Shown piece by piece: positions 31,000-41,903 of a DNA stretch of 64,000 nt; within the stretch, counting starts at the first letter, position 1, and every line of letters begins with the position of its first letter. Under the pieces are notes generated by a model that did not search any database, was not told the DNA's origin, and saw only the letters and a list, made by a program, of their open reading frames with translations. Position numbers and translations under genes: made by a program. The stretch spans positions 242,816-306,815 of the forward strand of contig CAXAMN010003547.1 of assembly GCA_963970005.1 (NCBI GenBank), in the 5' to 3' direction. Source of the stretch: Durusdinium trenchii. Lineage: Eukaryota; Sar; Dinophyceae; Suessiales; Symbiodiniaceae.

Positions 31000-33030
31000 T
31001 TGTTGAAATTATTCCTGAGACCGCTGGCCAGCCGGCCGCAGGTCAGGGCAGGTCGCTGGTCCAGAGCAGGTGTCTTCTAGCTTTGCGCCATGGTGTTTTG
31101 GGCATTTTCAGTCATTTCCAGTACTATTACTACTGGATCCGGGTATCATAGGTGTATGTGTGGGTGTTCTGGATATGGTGGCATCCACTCTCGTAGGTCA
31201 TCGTTCCCCCCCCCCAGATTAACCCACCCACCAGGCGTCTCTTCCCAGGTCGACAGGTGCTCATCCACGGCCTCGTCATAGCGCTTCACCGCCAAGCCGC
31301 TCAGCTGCACGTGGAGTGAACTGAGCGGTTTCAGCGGTTTCAGCAAAGCGCTGCAAACACAATCCGCGCAGGCTGTGTTAACATGTGTTAAAACCGCTAA
31401 TAATGGTTGATGTGTGTGTGCCCCTCTTTCTTGATGACCTCCCCCTGATGAAAAATGACGCTGGTTGTTCACCAACACTTCCGCACAAAAGGTGCGGAAG
31501 GCAACCAATCCATTCCAATCCTGGAAGCTGAAGAACATGCACTTCCTGGGAGCTGCACTTCACAGTGCCAGGATGTACCATCCACCCACCACCGATCGCA
31601 ACGATCGGCGATGATTCGGGTGTACCGCTTGCACGGTGATGAGAGATGAAATTGGTGATAACTTGATGCGCGTGTTGAGAAACATCAAGCATCAATGGCC
31701 GTTGTGTGGCCGTTGTATGCCTTTGTATGAGTTCTTTAATGTTGGCAAATGTCCCTCATGTTAAGCAGCCTTATGTTCTAAAAACGTCCGTCATCCAAAA
31801 CCTCTGCCAAAACCTGCAGAGCCCAAAATCTGTCATTCTTACTTGCTGGGGGTTCCTGCTTGAAGGTCAATGTGAGTGTTGCTCCGGTCAGTGTAGCGGC
31901 ACAGGTTTTGTGACATGACTCTGCGCCACGCAGTCACTGTGCCGCTTTCTTGAGCTGCTGGTTCCTTGATGTTATGACAGGGTACTTAGGACTTCTTTGT
32001 CTAGTTTGCACGAAGATACTTTCCTTGAAGGTGTCCAGACTTTGTACAGTAGACGTAATCTCCTGACACTGTAGCTGAACAGTTTCCTGACATGACTCTG
32101 CTGCTTGTTCGCGCAGTGCTAGTTTCCAGCCATGACATATCATGACATATCATATGTTCCTTGACTCATGGTTGCTGACACGCCTCGTAGTTTCTTGGCA
32201 CTGACAACTCTGCGCTTCACTGTTCTTTCTTGACTCGGCAGAGCACTTGTTTGCACTTCTTAAGCCATTGGTCAAGCTAGTAGCCTATTGGAAATCAGCA
32301 AACAACTCCATACAAAACCATACGTCTTACCACCGTCTTCATCTGAAATTGTTGAACCCTTTGAGTCTACCTATTGATCCAGCAAAACGACGCGCTCAAA
32401 GCTCTCAGGCGGCGGCTGCCGTATGAAGGTGAAGATCAAGCGTCCCCCGCTATCCTGAGGTGTCATGGCCCAACAACGCCCCTTTGGTGGTGATCAAAGA
32501 GATAGATTGAGTTTGCTGCAGCAGCAGCAGCACAAGCACAAGCACAAGCACGAGCAAAGACATGCTGCAGACTAGTCATGATGCGGACCACAGCAAATTG
32601 GGTCTATGAGCCTATCAGCTTGGAACTTCTCTGTGACAGCGTGGCTTGTGGAACATCGGTAGCCACGGTCAACCGGGGTCCTCGAATCCACCGGAATCCA
32701 CGGTCTCTGATTGTGGACGCTGGTTCGGCTGTCCAGCCGGCCGCGGGTGCATACAAACCAACACAAACCAAAAGCTGTAGGCCCGGAGAGGTCGACAATT
32801 AAAGATCGGATCTACTGTCCACGTCAACAGCACCGGCACCGGCTCGGATCCTTTCGGTGCTGTGAGACGATCGCCCCTTTCGGATCTGCCAAATCCGGTG
32901 AGTCTGCGAAGCACTTGGCACGACACCGACACCACTTCACCCCGAGCCCCGAGCCTGACTGCAAAACGATACCCAAACGCACGGACGGGTGAAGAACCCT
33001 CCACGCATCGCATGAACACGCCGAGCCAGC
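31000..33030. other. Mostly intron DNA between M1 and M2
   Basis: No secure exon. A minus frame near 32890-32965 after a GTTTTGCAG acceptor (RLGARGEVVSVSC) could be a diverged block 5 for M1. A CAGCAG/CACAAG microsatellite lies at 32512-32560. Confidence 0.35.
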
Positions 33031-33038
33031 CACCGAGC

Positions 33039-33148
33039 CACCGCCGCGGTCATGCCCCGCTTCCGAGGTGTGAAGGTGTTCGAGGACACGATTTGCTCCG
33101 CCTCGAAGATGTTGTTCACCTTCATCGCGTTCACCCCGGCCACCAGTC
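33039..33148 (-). CDS. Modular gene, module M1 block 4
   Basis: From CTGAG|GA the frame reads LVAGVNAMKVNNIFEAEQ, then IVSSNTFTPRKRG and MTAAV, ending near GTG|GCTCGG. It aligns with block 4 of M6 (GKNGLKVNGG...T.QG...APT). VNN replaces VNG. Confidence 0.55.
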
Positions 33149-33574
33149 CTCAGGACATTGGTAGATACCGAGTGTTTTTCAACCACGTGCGTTCACCCGG
33201 GATTTTGGCTTGCAAGGAACAGGCGCCATCTACGTTACCAGGCCGGATCTGCCGGTGTCCACCGGGTTGCATGTCCACCACACTCCGCGATTCCACGCCG
33301 GGGGGGGTGGGATCTCGGTGCTCAGTGTGTGGAAGCAGAAGTTTGCAACTAGACTCACGTTGTTTCTCATTGTTTGAGGATTGCCGGGATGTTTGGAGCA
33401 TCAATGGGTCATGATGAAGTTTAAAATGTGTTCATTCTGTTTCAATACTTCCCGCCGGTGATGGATTTCACGTGCTGCCACATGAACTCCAACTTTACAA
33501 CGGGTTTAAGTCTCGCCTTCACCCAACCATCCCCCAGATCCTTCATTCCCAACCTGCAACCTATATCATCCTAG

Positions 33575-33725
33575 TGGCTGGCTGACTGGTAGACACGCCA
33601 CACATAGAGTGCTCCCGGCTCCAGCCCTATCACTGTCGCCGTGGCCGTGCCCGGAGCATTGCGCAAGAAGCCGCGCGCGTAGTCCCGCGTGTGGGTGAAG
33701 CCCTTTAAGGTGACCACGTCACCGC
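33575..33725 (-). CDS. Modular gene, module M1 blocks 1 to 3 in one exon
   Basis: From GTCACAG|G the frame reads GDVVTLKGFTHTRDYARG, FLRNAPGTATATVIG, LEPGALYVWRVYQSAS. Blocks 1, 2 and the start of 3 are uninterrupted, so this exon proves the order of blocks that elsewhere must be joined across introns. GFTHTR replaces GWTHTR. The 3' end is not fixed (GC donors after QSA or QSAS); a stop codon follows within three codons. Confidence 0.68.
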
Positions 33726-34109
33726 CTGTGACAAAGCCAAGTCAGGAAAGCAGGAAAGGTGTGGTATATTGAATGTTATTCATATTTTAAAAAAGAAAGA
33801 AAAAGTTGAGAAGAATGTGCTGGGCAAACTGGTGGAGAAAACAAAAGACAAAGGTTCCGAAGGTCTTCAAAGGGAAGGCTCCTTTCTAGGATTCTCACGG
33901 TTTTTTCTTGAAAATCTACGGTACGTAAAAGAAACTGGAAGATCTCGAGCAAGTCGAGAACAGAAAACCGTTTGACCGACGGCTCAACTCGCTGGACTTC
34001 ATTCGAACCAAGCCACTGCTCAGCCGTGTGGTGACAACCCGATTCGCTGGCAAATTGGTGTTCCCATCTGAGCGAGGTCAGGTCGGATGGGCCAAACAAA
34101 CAGCCTCGA

Positions 34110-34165
34110 ACCTAATAGCGATGGCGGCCTCCAACCTAATAGCAATGGCCTCCAACCTAATGGAA
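34110..34165. repeat. Short repeat CCTCCAACCTAATAGC
   Basis: Three adjacent copies of GCCTCCAACCTAATAG(C)AATG with a fourth at about 34800. Too short to interpret. Confidence 0.6.
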
Positions 34166-34454
34166 ACAGCTTCCAAACTAACATGGGAAAAGCTCAGCAA
34201 AAGCTCGCACGAGAGCCAAGCAATCCAAGGCAACTCTTCTGCTCATTGTCACCTAGTGACTTTTGTGGGAGGCCTCCTATGTGTTTCCTGAGCAGAAAAA
34301 TCTGCAAACAAATCAAATAGTGAGTACTTTAGGGTGCAACTACAAGGCCTACAAGCACTTGCTTTCATTGATTTTTACATGACAAAAATATGTTTTGGTG
34401 ATGAATGGTGATGAACTGCAGATTGTATGTATTGGTCAGTCCCTGGCCCTGTAC

Positions 34455-34584
34455 ATTCCCAGCAGCATTTGGCGAAGTTCTTCTCCGCCCAGGCTGTGAG
34501 GACTGCGGCATCCGCCTGCGGGCAACCCTCGACGACTCGACGATAGACCCACCCAAAAGGTATCACAGGATCCGTCACAAGAAC
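34455..34584 (-). CDS. Probable exon, unknown domain
   Basis: From ACTGAG|GTT, phase 0: VLVTDPVIPFGWVYRRVV, then EGCPQADAAVLTAWAEKN and FAKCCWE, ending AAT|GTACAG. Both borders are good and the composition is strongly coding, with three Cys near the end. The TAW string recalls the W/DAG domain at 21.3 and 41.9 kb, but the rest does not align. It lies upstream of M1 on the same strand. Confidence 0.48.
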
Positions 34585-34799
34585 CTCAGTCTTCATCTCC
34601 AGAACCTGCACTCCATCCAGTCAACCAAATGGAAACCACATCAATCCACATCGAGATGCACACCTCTTCCTGCGAACCAGCGGAAATTCATTGCAAAGAA
34701 ATCTGCTCATCCCGCCTCAAAACCAATGAGCCACCTCTGTCGTCCGCTGCCGTCGTCCTCAGTGTTCACCGAGCTGAAGTGTTAGTTCAACCTAGCGAT

Positions 34800-35035
34800 G
34801 GCCTCCAACCTAATAGCTACTAGGCGATTCCGTTCGGTTCCGTTCGAATCTCCATTCTTCGAGTCAGAAATGCGTCCCTTGAGGTTCCTGTAGTTCCCCC
34901 ACGGTCTCTCTATGTGCTTGGGCTGCAAAAGGATCTTGCCTTTTGAAATTGAATGGATTTGGTACAAAAAAAACTGAAAGCAGAAACCAGTGTAGGCCAA
35001 ACTGCTAGACGACAGTGGGGCCCACCGTAGCACGG
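34800..35035 (-). CDS. Candidate exon, unknown
   Basis: Open minus frame including ISKGKILLQPKHIERPWGNY. KGKI recalls block 5 but the remainder does not follow the pattern. Borders unresolved. Confidence 0.25.
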
Positions 35036-35734
35036 TAGAAGTTATATAATTAGAAATAACGGATGTTTAAATATGCGAACATAAAGATCCTAGATCACCA
35101 ATATAATCGTGATGATGATGATGATGGTGATGATGAGAATAGCACAAGCCAAGGTGAATTACTGAGGAACACAGTATGTCTTTCGTGTCCTTCTCTCCTG
35201 CTCTTGGGCTTCCACCGCCAGGCCAAGAGCAAGCTACTGGCTGGGGTCCAGAGAAAGCACCCGTTGGGGGGCCCCCTCCCTGTCTCTAGGACGTTGATCC
35301 GTCGGTTGGGAATGACTAACAAAAATACCAACCAACCCAGGATGATAAAAGAACAAATAATACACCCAGAATCAATCATCATACATCATCTATATATGAC
35401 TATATGTGTCAACCATCATCGGTTAGGATGACGTATGATGGTTTATGATGTGACTTGAAATTTGTGCGTTGTGTTTTTGGGGGTTACACTTGTTCTCTTC
35501 CCATGTTTGGGCTGGGGGCCTTTCAGCCACACACCATAAGCACCAAACAAGTTGTTAAAGTTTTCTGACAAACAATCGGTTGAACATTCTTCTTGGAGCC
35601 AAGTTTCTTCCAAGATGTTTTCCAAGTGTAAGTCTTGTGTTCCTAAGTGGTGGCTTGTTCGCATTGTTCTATCCCTTAGAATCGATGTAGAATCGAATAG
35701 ACTCGATGTGTCCAAACAAGGACGATGGCTCCGG

Positions 35735-35865
35735 TCCACCCGGCGCGGCATCCCCGTTCCGTGTGAGCATCGGCGTCGCTCAACTCAATGGCTCCACCTG
35801 AGCGGCGAAGCCGGACGCCGGACGGCGGAAAGTAGGCTCGCTCAAAGTAGGCTCCAAGGCAACGG
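35735..35865 (-). CDS. Possible diverged module block 1
   Basis: Minus frame LGAYFERAYFPPSGVRLRR, then SGGAIELSDADAHTERG. It can be aligned with SGGFRCVLSGWTHVR of M6 block 1 with one inserted residue. The similarity is weak and no matching block 2 follows, so it may be a degenerate copy or unrelated. Confidence 0.3.
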
Positions 35866-36041
35866 CTCAACTGATATTCTCCCCATGCTTTTTGCCTTCC
35901 TGTATTTCGGTCTTTCGTACTTCTTTCTCTTTTTGGTATCCATCTGTTCGATCCGTTGTTTCTGTCTCCGTTCGGCCGGCTCCTTCCTTCGATCCCTTCT
36001 CAGTTCTGGTGCACCTTGTCCCCCCGAAACACCCGAAACGC

Positions 36042-36175
36042 CATGGCAGGGCACTGGCGCTCCAACTCAAGAACTTCTTGGCACTGCTGTCCTGGATGTT
36101 GAAATAGCCTCCCGGGCGCTTGGTGATGCTCCAGCGCTGCAAGCCACTGCCATCATCACTCGCCACGAGGATGGC
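36042..36175 (-). CDS. Beta-trefoil (ricin-B/fascin-like) exon, copy 1, second exon
   Basis: From AAACAG|G in phase 0: AILVASDDGSGLQRWSIT, KRPGGYFNIQDSSAKKFL, SWS. The G.LQRW.I ... G.YFNIQ....KFLS pattern is that of ricin-B-type beta-trefoil repeats, which bind sugars in many secreted proteins. It joins without phase loss to 36605-36675. A homologous exon is at 40651-40706 (DDQSGLQRWVLRKG). The 3' border is approximate; GC donors follow. Confidence 0.5.
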
Positions 36176-36256
36176 CTGTTTTGGTGTCACATCGCACGGA
36201 GTCGGACGTAATGGTGAAATCGATGCAGAGAACAACATGAACAACACCTACCTGGA

Positions 36257-36331
36257 CCTTCAAAGGGGTGTCCTGGCTGGAGATCCCCTAGGAGTTGTAG
36301 GGGCTTCCAGCCAGGTGACCCCTTCGAAGGT
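36257..36331. repeat. Long imperfect hairpin, family member
   Basis: Left arm CCTTCAAAGGGGTGTCCTGG..., right arm ...CCAGCCAGGTGACCCCTTCGAAGG: nearly reverse complementary over about 30 bp with a short loop. It shares AGGGGTGTC and the CCAGG/CCTGG ends with hairpins at 52023-52125 and 62033-62122. Confidence 0.65.
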
Positions 36332-36604
36332 GCTGGTACGTAGCAGCTCAAAGGCGACGTCGACCATCCATGCGAACGATCTGCCAAATGCACCGGCTGC
36401 CGACCGAGCCTACTCGGCCTAGCTGGCTTCTGGAGTGTGGCTTTAGGGGAGAATTCGGCCACGAAGCTACGTGTAGGGACGTGTCCAGAAGCGTGTCAAG
36501 CCACGTGCAATTCACGTCACGTCACCCCGTCCCCGGGACCGAGCGACTCCGAGCGAATCCGATTTCGCGGCACGGCACCGGAAGGTCCCCGGAGGTCGTC
36601 CGGC

Positions 36605-36675
36605 CTTGCTCCCAGAGCTGCTCAGGAAAAAGCGCCCTTTGGTGCCTTCCCACACTCGGATGGTGTACCACTCCC
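36605..36675 (-). CDS. Beta-trefoil exon, copy 1, first exon
   Basis: From GGCCAG|G: EWYTIRVWEGTKGRFFL, SSSGSK, ending AAG|GCCGGA (GC donor). Y.I.V..GT.GRFFLSS is a typical beta-trefoil strand pair. Joined to 36175 it reads FLSSSGSK-AILVASDDG. Its counterpart is the exon at 41036-41104 (GKSYLGTN). Confidence 0.5.
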
Positions 36676-37157
36676 CTGGCCGAGGGGGCCACATGGGCAG
36701 ACCAAGTCTGCCAAGTGGCCGGATGGTTGGAGCCGGGCAAGGGATCAAAAAAAAATAAAAATGCATCAAAAAACAAGTATAATTCAGGGTATCAAGAAAA
36801 ACAAAAATGAATCCATAAAAAAATAAACGGACCCAAACGAGTGGAGGGAAGCGCAATAGTCCAACTCGAAGCAGTGATCAAAAGAAAAACAAAAACGCAT
36901 GAAAAAAAACAAAAACTAAATCAACCTACACGGATACCTTGGATGGTCCTGTAGGGCCCTTGGGTCGAGACCAACCTATCCACCACAACGGTCGGCCTCT
37001 GCCCTCTGTGTTCGGTTCGAAATTGCCAAGAACTCAAAAGATAAGGTGTTTCAGGTTTTGGAGATTCAAGAGGTCACGGTTGAGAAGCAGGACGCCTACA
37101 TCTACAAAGATCCAAAGGCCTCGACATCCAGACAGATCTAGTGTAAAGGTGTAGAGT

Positions 37158-39960
37158 CTAGAGACCCACAAAATCTTGCAGAGGTTCAGATCCAGCTCTT
37201 CCAAAATTTTACTGGCGTGCTAGGATGGAATGGCTTTCTGCCCTCTAACCTTTACTACTGTACATTCGGGTGGCTCACAGAAGGGCGGCGCCGCAGCCGC
37301 GCACACGGATTCAACTCAACTGCGCACACACATTTTATCGGCACTTGTGCCTCATCTGCGCACACACTTGTTAACTCAGCGTGCGCACACCCCACCATGG
37401 GGAGTCAAGTGCGCACACAGGCCCTTTCCCGAATGTTGCTGCGTATTCCAAATTTTACCCCTCGTTGCTCACTTAAAAGGGTAGTTAACTTGGAATAGCC
37501 ACTTCCTTGTCTATTTTTGTTACTCTCCAGTGGCTCACCAAGGGGTGAGTCAACTTGGAATGAGCACTTCCTTCTCTAAATTTTACCCCTGCATTGCCCA
37601 CAAAGGGTGAGTCAAGTTGAAATGGCAACATCCTTCTCTAAATTTTACCCTCGGGTGGCTCACCAAAGGGTGAGTCAACTTGGAAGGGCAACATCCTTCT
37701 CTAAATTTTTTCCCCTGCATGGCCCACAAAAGGGTGAGTCAAGCTGAAATGGCAACATCCTTCTCTAAATTTTACCCCTGCATGGCCCACAAAAGGGTGA
37801 GTCAACTTGGCATGGCCAGTTCCCTCTCTAAATTTTACCCTCCAGTGGCTCACCAAAGGGTGAGTCAACTTGGAATGACCTCTTCCTTTTCTAAATTTTA
37901 TCCTGCCCACAAAAGGGTGAGTCAAGTTGAAATGGCAACTTCTTTTCTAAATTCTACCCTCGGAACTTGGAAGGGCAACATCCTTCTCTAAATTTTACCC
38001 CTGCATGGCCACAAAAGGGTGAGTCAAGTTGAAATGGCAACATCCTTCTCTAATTTTTAGCCTCGGGTGGCTCACTAAAGGGTGAGCCAACTTGGAAGGG
38101 CCACATCCTTCTCTAAATTTTGCCCCTGCATGGCCCACAAAAAGTTGAAATGGCAACATCCTTCTCTAATTTTTAACCTCGGGTGGCTCACAAAAGGGTG
38201 AGTCAAGTTGAAATGGCAACATCCTTCTCTAAATTTTACCCCTGCATGGCCCACAAAAGGGTGAGTCAACTCGGCATGGCCGCTTCCCTCTCTAAATTTT
38301 ACCCCTGCATTGGCCACAAAAGGGTGAGTCAAGTTGGAGTGACCACTTCCTTCTCAAATTTTTACCCTGTGCGCAAAAGGGTGAGTCAAGTTGAAATGGC
38401 AACATCCTTCTCCAAATTTTAGCCTCGGGTGGCGCAACAAAGGGTGAGTCAACTTGCAGCTTTCCTGGTCACTGCAGGCAGCACAGGTCCGTAAGCTGGC
38501 CACCTGCAGCAGCACAGTGCTCACAACACTCTGGCCACCTCCAGCAGCACAGCGCTGACGAACTGGCCACTGCAGGCAGCACAGCTCCGTAAGCTGGACA
38601 TCCAAAGGCCCCGACATCCAGACAGATCTGGAGTGTAGAGGTGTAGAGTCTAGAGACCCACAAAATCTTGCAGAGGTTCAGATCCAGAGACCAGGGGAAC
38701 AGAGGACCAAAGGACCAGGGGCCTTACGGTCGCCTCACCTCTTCAAAATTTTACTGGCGTGCTAGAATGGAATGGCTTTCTGCGCTCTAAACTTTACTAC
38801 TGTACATTCGGGTGGCTCACAGAAGGGCGGCGCCGCATATTTTATCAGCACTTGTGCCTCATCTGCGCACACACTTGTTGACTCAGCGTGCACACACCCC
38901 ATCGGGGGGAATCAAGTGCGCACACAGGCCCTTTCCCGAATGAATGTTGCTGCGTATTCCAAATTTCACCCCTGCATTGCTCACTTAAAAGGGTAGTCAA
39001 CTTGGAATGGCCACTTCCTTCTCTATTTTTTCCCTCCAGTGGCTCACCAAGGGGTGAGTCAACTTGGAATGAGCACTTCCTTCTCTAAAATTTACCCCTG
39101 CGTTGCCCACAAAAGGGTGAGTCAAGTTGAAATGGCAACATCCTTCTCTAAACTTTACCCTCGGGTGGCTCACCAAAGGGTGAGTCAACTTGGAAGGGCA
39201 ACATTCTTCTCTAAATTGATCCCCCTGCATGGCCCACAAAAGGGTGAGTCAAGTTGAAATGGCAACATCTTTCTCTAAATTTTACCCCTGCATGGCCCAC
39301 AAAAGGGTGAGCCAACTTGGCATGGCCACTTCCCTCTCTAAATTTTACCCTCCAGTGGCTCACCAAAGGGTGAGTCAACTTGGAATGACCACTTCCTTTT
39401 CTAAACTTTACCCTGCCCACAAAAGGGTGAGTCAAGTTGAAATGGCAACTTCTTTTCTAAATTCTACCCTCGGGTGGCTCACCAAAGGGTGAGTCAACTT
39501 GGAAGGGCAACATCCTTCTCTAAATTTTGCCCCTGCATGGCCCACAAAAAGTTGAAATGGCAACTTCTTTTCACAATTTTACCCTCGGGTGGCTCACCAA
39601 AGGGTGAGTCAACTTGGAAGGGCAACATCCCTCTCTAAATTTTACCACCGCATGGCCCACAAAAGGGTGAGTCAAGTTGAAATGGCAACATCCTTCTCTC
39701 AATTTTACCCCTGCGTGGCCCACAAAAGGGTGGGTCAACTCGGCATGGCCGCTTCCCTCCCTAAATTTTACCCCTGCATTGGCCACAAAAGGATGAGTCA
39801 AGTTGGAGTGACCACTTCCTTCTCATAATTTTACCCTGTGCGCAAAAGGGTGAGTCAAGTTGAAATGGCAACATTCTTCTCCAAATTTTACCCTCGGGTG
39901 GCGCAACAAAGGGTGAGTCAACTTGCAGCTTTCCTGGCCACTGCAGGCAGCACAGGTCCG
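37158..39960. repeat. 1.54-kb tandem duplication containing 62-bp minisatellites
   Basis: The segment beginning at 37158 (TCTAGAGACCCACAAAATCT) and 37213 recurs at 38648 and 38756, a period of about 1.5 kb. Each copy starts with a unique part, then 15-18 units of a 58-64-bp minisatellite (CTAAATTTTACCCCTGCATG, GCCCACAAAAGGGTGAGTCA). Each unit translates in two frames as strings like MAHKRVSQVEMATSFSKFYP, an effect of near-multiple-of-three periods, not a gene. Confidence 0.9.
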
Positions 39961-40051
39961 TAAGCTGGCTCGCTGAGTAGCTGGCCAAATGGGGGATAGA
40001 ACAGGAGTTCAAAAGTGGTCCTTGTTGTTGTGTGTGTTTTTTCGGGAGATG

Positions 40052-40480
40052 CATCAAAAAATGCATTAACATAGAATACATAGATGCATCAAAAAATGCA
40101 TTAACATAGAATACATGACAACACTTGCCATTGCAGGCAGCACAGCTCCGCAAGCGGGCCACCTACAAAAGCCATCGAAAACCAAAGGCAAAAGCCACCA
40201 AAACCCAAGAGCCACCGAAAGCGAACCTTCCTTCCTGCCCTGCTGCCTTTCTTCCTTCCATCCATCCTTCCTTGCTTCCTTGCTTCCTTGCTTCCTTGCT
40301 TCCTTCCTTCCTTCCTTCCTTCCTTCCTTCCGTCCTGGCTTCGTACCTTCCTTCCTTCCTTCCTTCCTTCCTTGCCTTCTTGCCTTTCTTTGTTTCTTTT
40401 CTTTATTTTTTTATTGATGCATTTTTATTTTTTCTTGATGCACTTATATTTTTTTATTGATGCATTTATATTTCTTTTTT
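40052..40480. repeat. Low-complexity tract with CCTT array
   Basis: Two 33-bp copies of GCATCAAAAAATGCATTAAC... (40052-40115), then about 130 bp of CCTT tetranucleotides (40205-40385), then AT-rich TTGATGCATTTTT units. Confidence 0.85.
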
Positions 40481-40650
40481 GATGCGTCTCCCGTTGGAGC
40501 CCCCAAATTGACGTGGCAGTTTCCTTTTGATTCGTGTTCCTGTTCGGTTTGGGAGCTTCGCCTCATCTGGAAAGCATGCTCGGGTTGGAACTCCTTCTTT
40601 TCACATGATCTGTGTGTCTTTTAACGTCTGGGGTGGCCAGTGAGACTGGC

Positions 40651-40706
40651 CAGTCTCGGCCTGCGCCTTTCCTCAAGACCCAGCGCTGCAGTCCACTCTG
40701 GTCGTC
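40651..40706 (-). CDS. Beta-trefoil exon, copy 2, second exon
   Basis: From CGGCAG|G, phase 0: DDQSGLQRWVLRKGAGRD, ending near CTG|GCCAGT. SGLQRW is identical to copy 1 (36042-36175). The exon is shorter than copy 1 unless the donor lies further on. A competing frame of the same DNA contains GRFLSR, dismissed because it lacks the LQRW match. Confidence 0.45.
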
Positions 40707-41035
40707 CTGCCGGAACGCGCGACAAAAACCGCCCAACCGCCGGAACGCGTACCGAAGCGCAAGCACGCGCCGTAGGACGAACCCCACGGGTGTCCAGGCT
40801 CCGGCGACCTGCACCGAGTGCCCTTTGCCGAGTGTGCCCTGGTGACCCCGAGTTCGGAGAGTTCGGTGCGTGTGTGTGGGTGACATACTGCAAGTGGTCG
40901 CCAAAACCTCGCTATAGACAGACAGAAAGAAACAACTTCGAGGACATCGGGCGTCATCTGTCTGCCAAAGCACCAAAGCATCGTCTACCATTACCATATA
41001 GTCGCCCTGCTGAGACGTCTCAACCCCATGCGCTC

Positions 41036-41104
41036 CTGAGGTGCCAAGAAGGTTACGGTGCCATGCACGTTGGTGCCCAAATAGGACTTCCCCACTGCAC
41101 CCCC
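41036..41104 (-). CDS. Beta-trefoil exon, copy 2, first exon
   Basis: From AGCCAG|G, phase 0, 23 codons: GGAVGKSYLGTNVHGTVTF then LAPQ, ending CAG|GAGCGC (GA donor). It is the same length class as 36605-36675 (69 versus 71 nt) and, joined to 40706, places SGLQRW at a comparable distance from the GKSYLG/GRFFLS turn. Confidence 0.45.
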
Positions 41105-41159
41105 CTGGCTCCGCAGGTGCACAAAGGCCTGGCGAGTTGCCAAAAGAACAGCGAGTTCC

Positions 41160-41250
41160 GGTTTTAGGTCGTTTTTGCTTCTGCCAATCGGTGGACCGTA
41201 ACGGTGGTTTGGAAAAATTGACGAAGGCATAGAGCTTCAACAACCCGGAA
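41160..41250 (-). CDS. Candidate exon with block-3-like motif
   Basis: Minus frame GLLKLYAFVNFSKPPLRS. KLYAFVNFS resembles block 3 of M5 (KLYAFKIYQFA). No block 2 was found upstream, so assignment to the module family is tentative. It may also be the first strand of the adjoining beta-trefoil. Confidence 0.33.
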
Positions 41251-41817
41251 TGACACGTCACGAATGAGGGTGATTTGATGCAGTTGGCCTGAAACCCTTG
41301 CCAAAAGCCAGGGAATGATTGGGGACGAAGGACCAAGAACAAGCTAAGCTAAATCAGGTACGCCACAGATCGCCACATAATTTGTTAAACCTGCTTCATC
41401 ACCTGCTCCTCTCCGTGACTTCGCCTTCACCCTTCACCCCACGTCCAGCCTTTCCCAAAGCAGCACCCGAAAAGGTCTGGACGTTCCCGGCGCCATTGGG
41501 CCGGCAATCCAAGGTCTTGTAGCACCTGCCGGCGGACCCGACCCCCCGGGAACCGGTTCCGGTGAGAGCGGAAGGCACCGGAGGACCCCGCGCGGTCTCC
41601 CGCGCAGCCCGTCCCTTCCGGAGAGTCAGAAGCGGCTTCGCCGCGACAGAGTGTCAGTTCACCTGCTTCTAGTCTGCTCCTATTCTGCCCCTTGGGCAAA
41701 CTCCCCACCCTCCAGAGAAGCTCAAAAAGAACACGGCTGTACCTTCACATACGTTCACCTTCTCTGCTGGGCCCCCTATGGGTCGGACCCGAACCGTCTC
41801 ACACCGCGCGCCGGCGC

Positions 41818-41903
41818 CTGTATCCGGCGTCCACCCAGACACTCACATGGGTCACGTCGGCATCTTTGGCCAAGCAGTTGGCCCACGCAGTCTTCATCCA
41901 CGC
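41818..41903 (-). CDS. Repeated W/DAG domain, single-exon copy
   Basis: From CTGCAG|G, phase 0: AWMKTAWANCLAKDADV, THVSVWVDAGYR, ending CAG|GCGCC (GC donor). It aligns along its length with the two exons at 21244-21325 and 20949-21015. That shows the domain is repeated and that an intron was gained or lost within it. A GTGAGT donor-like site lies inside and could be used alternatively. Confidence 0.5.

Noticed and set aside
37680-39830. MAHKRVSQVEMATSF repeat proteins on plus and matching minus frames
   Set aside because: They arise from the 62-bp minisatellite; frame shifts between units and stops appear at random, with no splice context.
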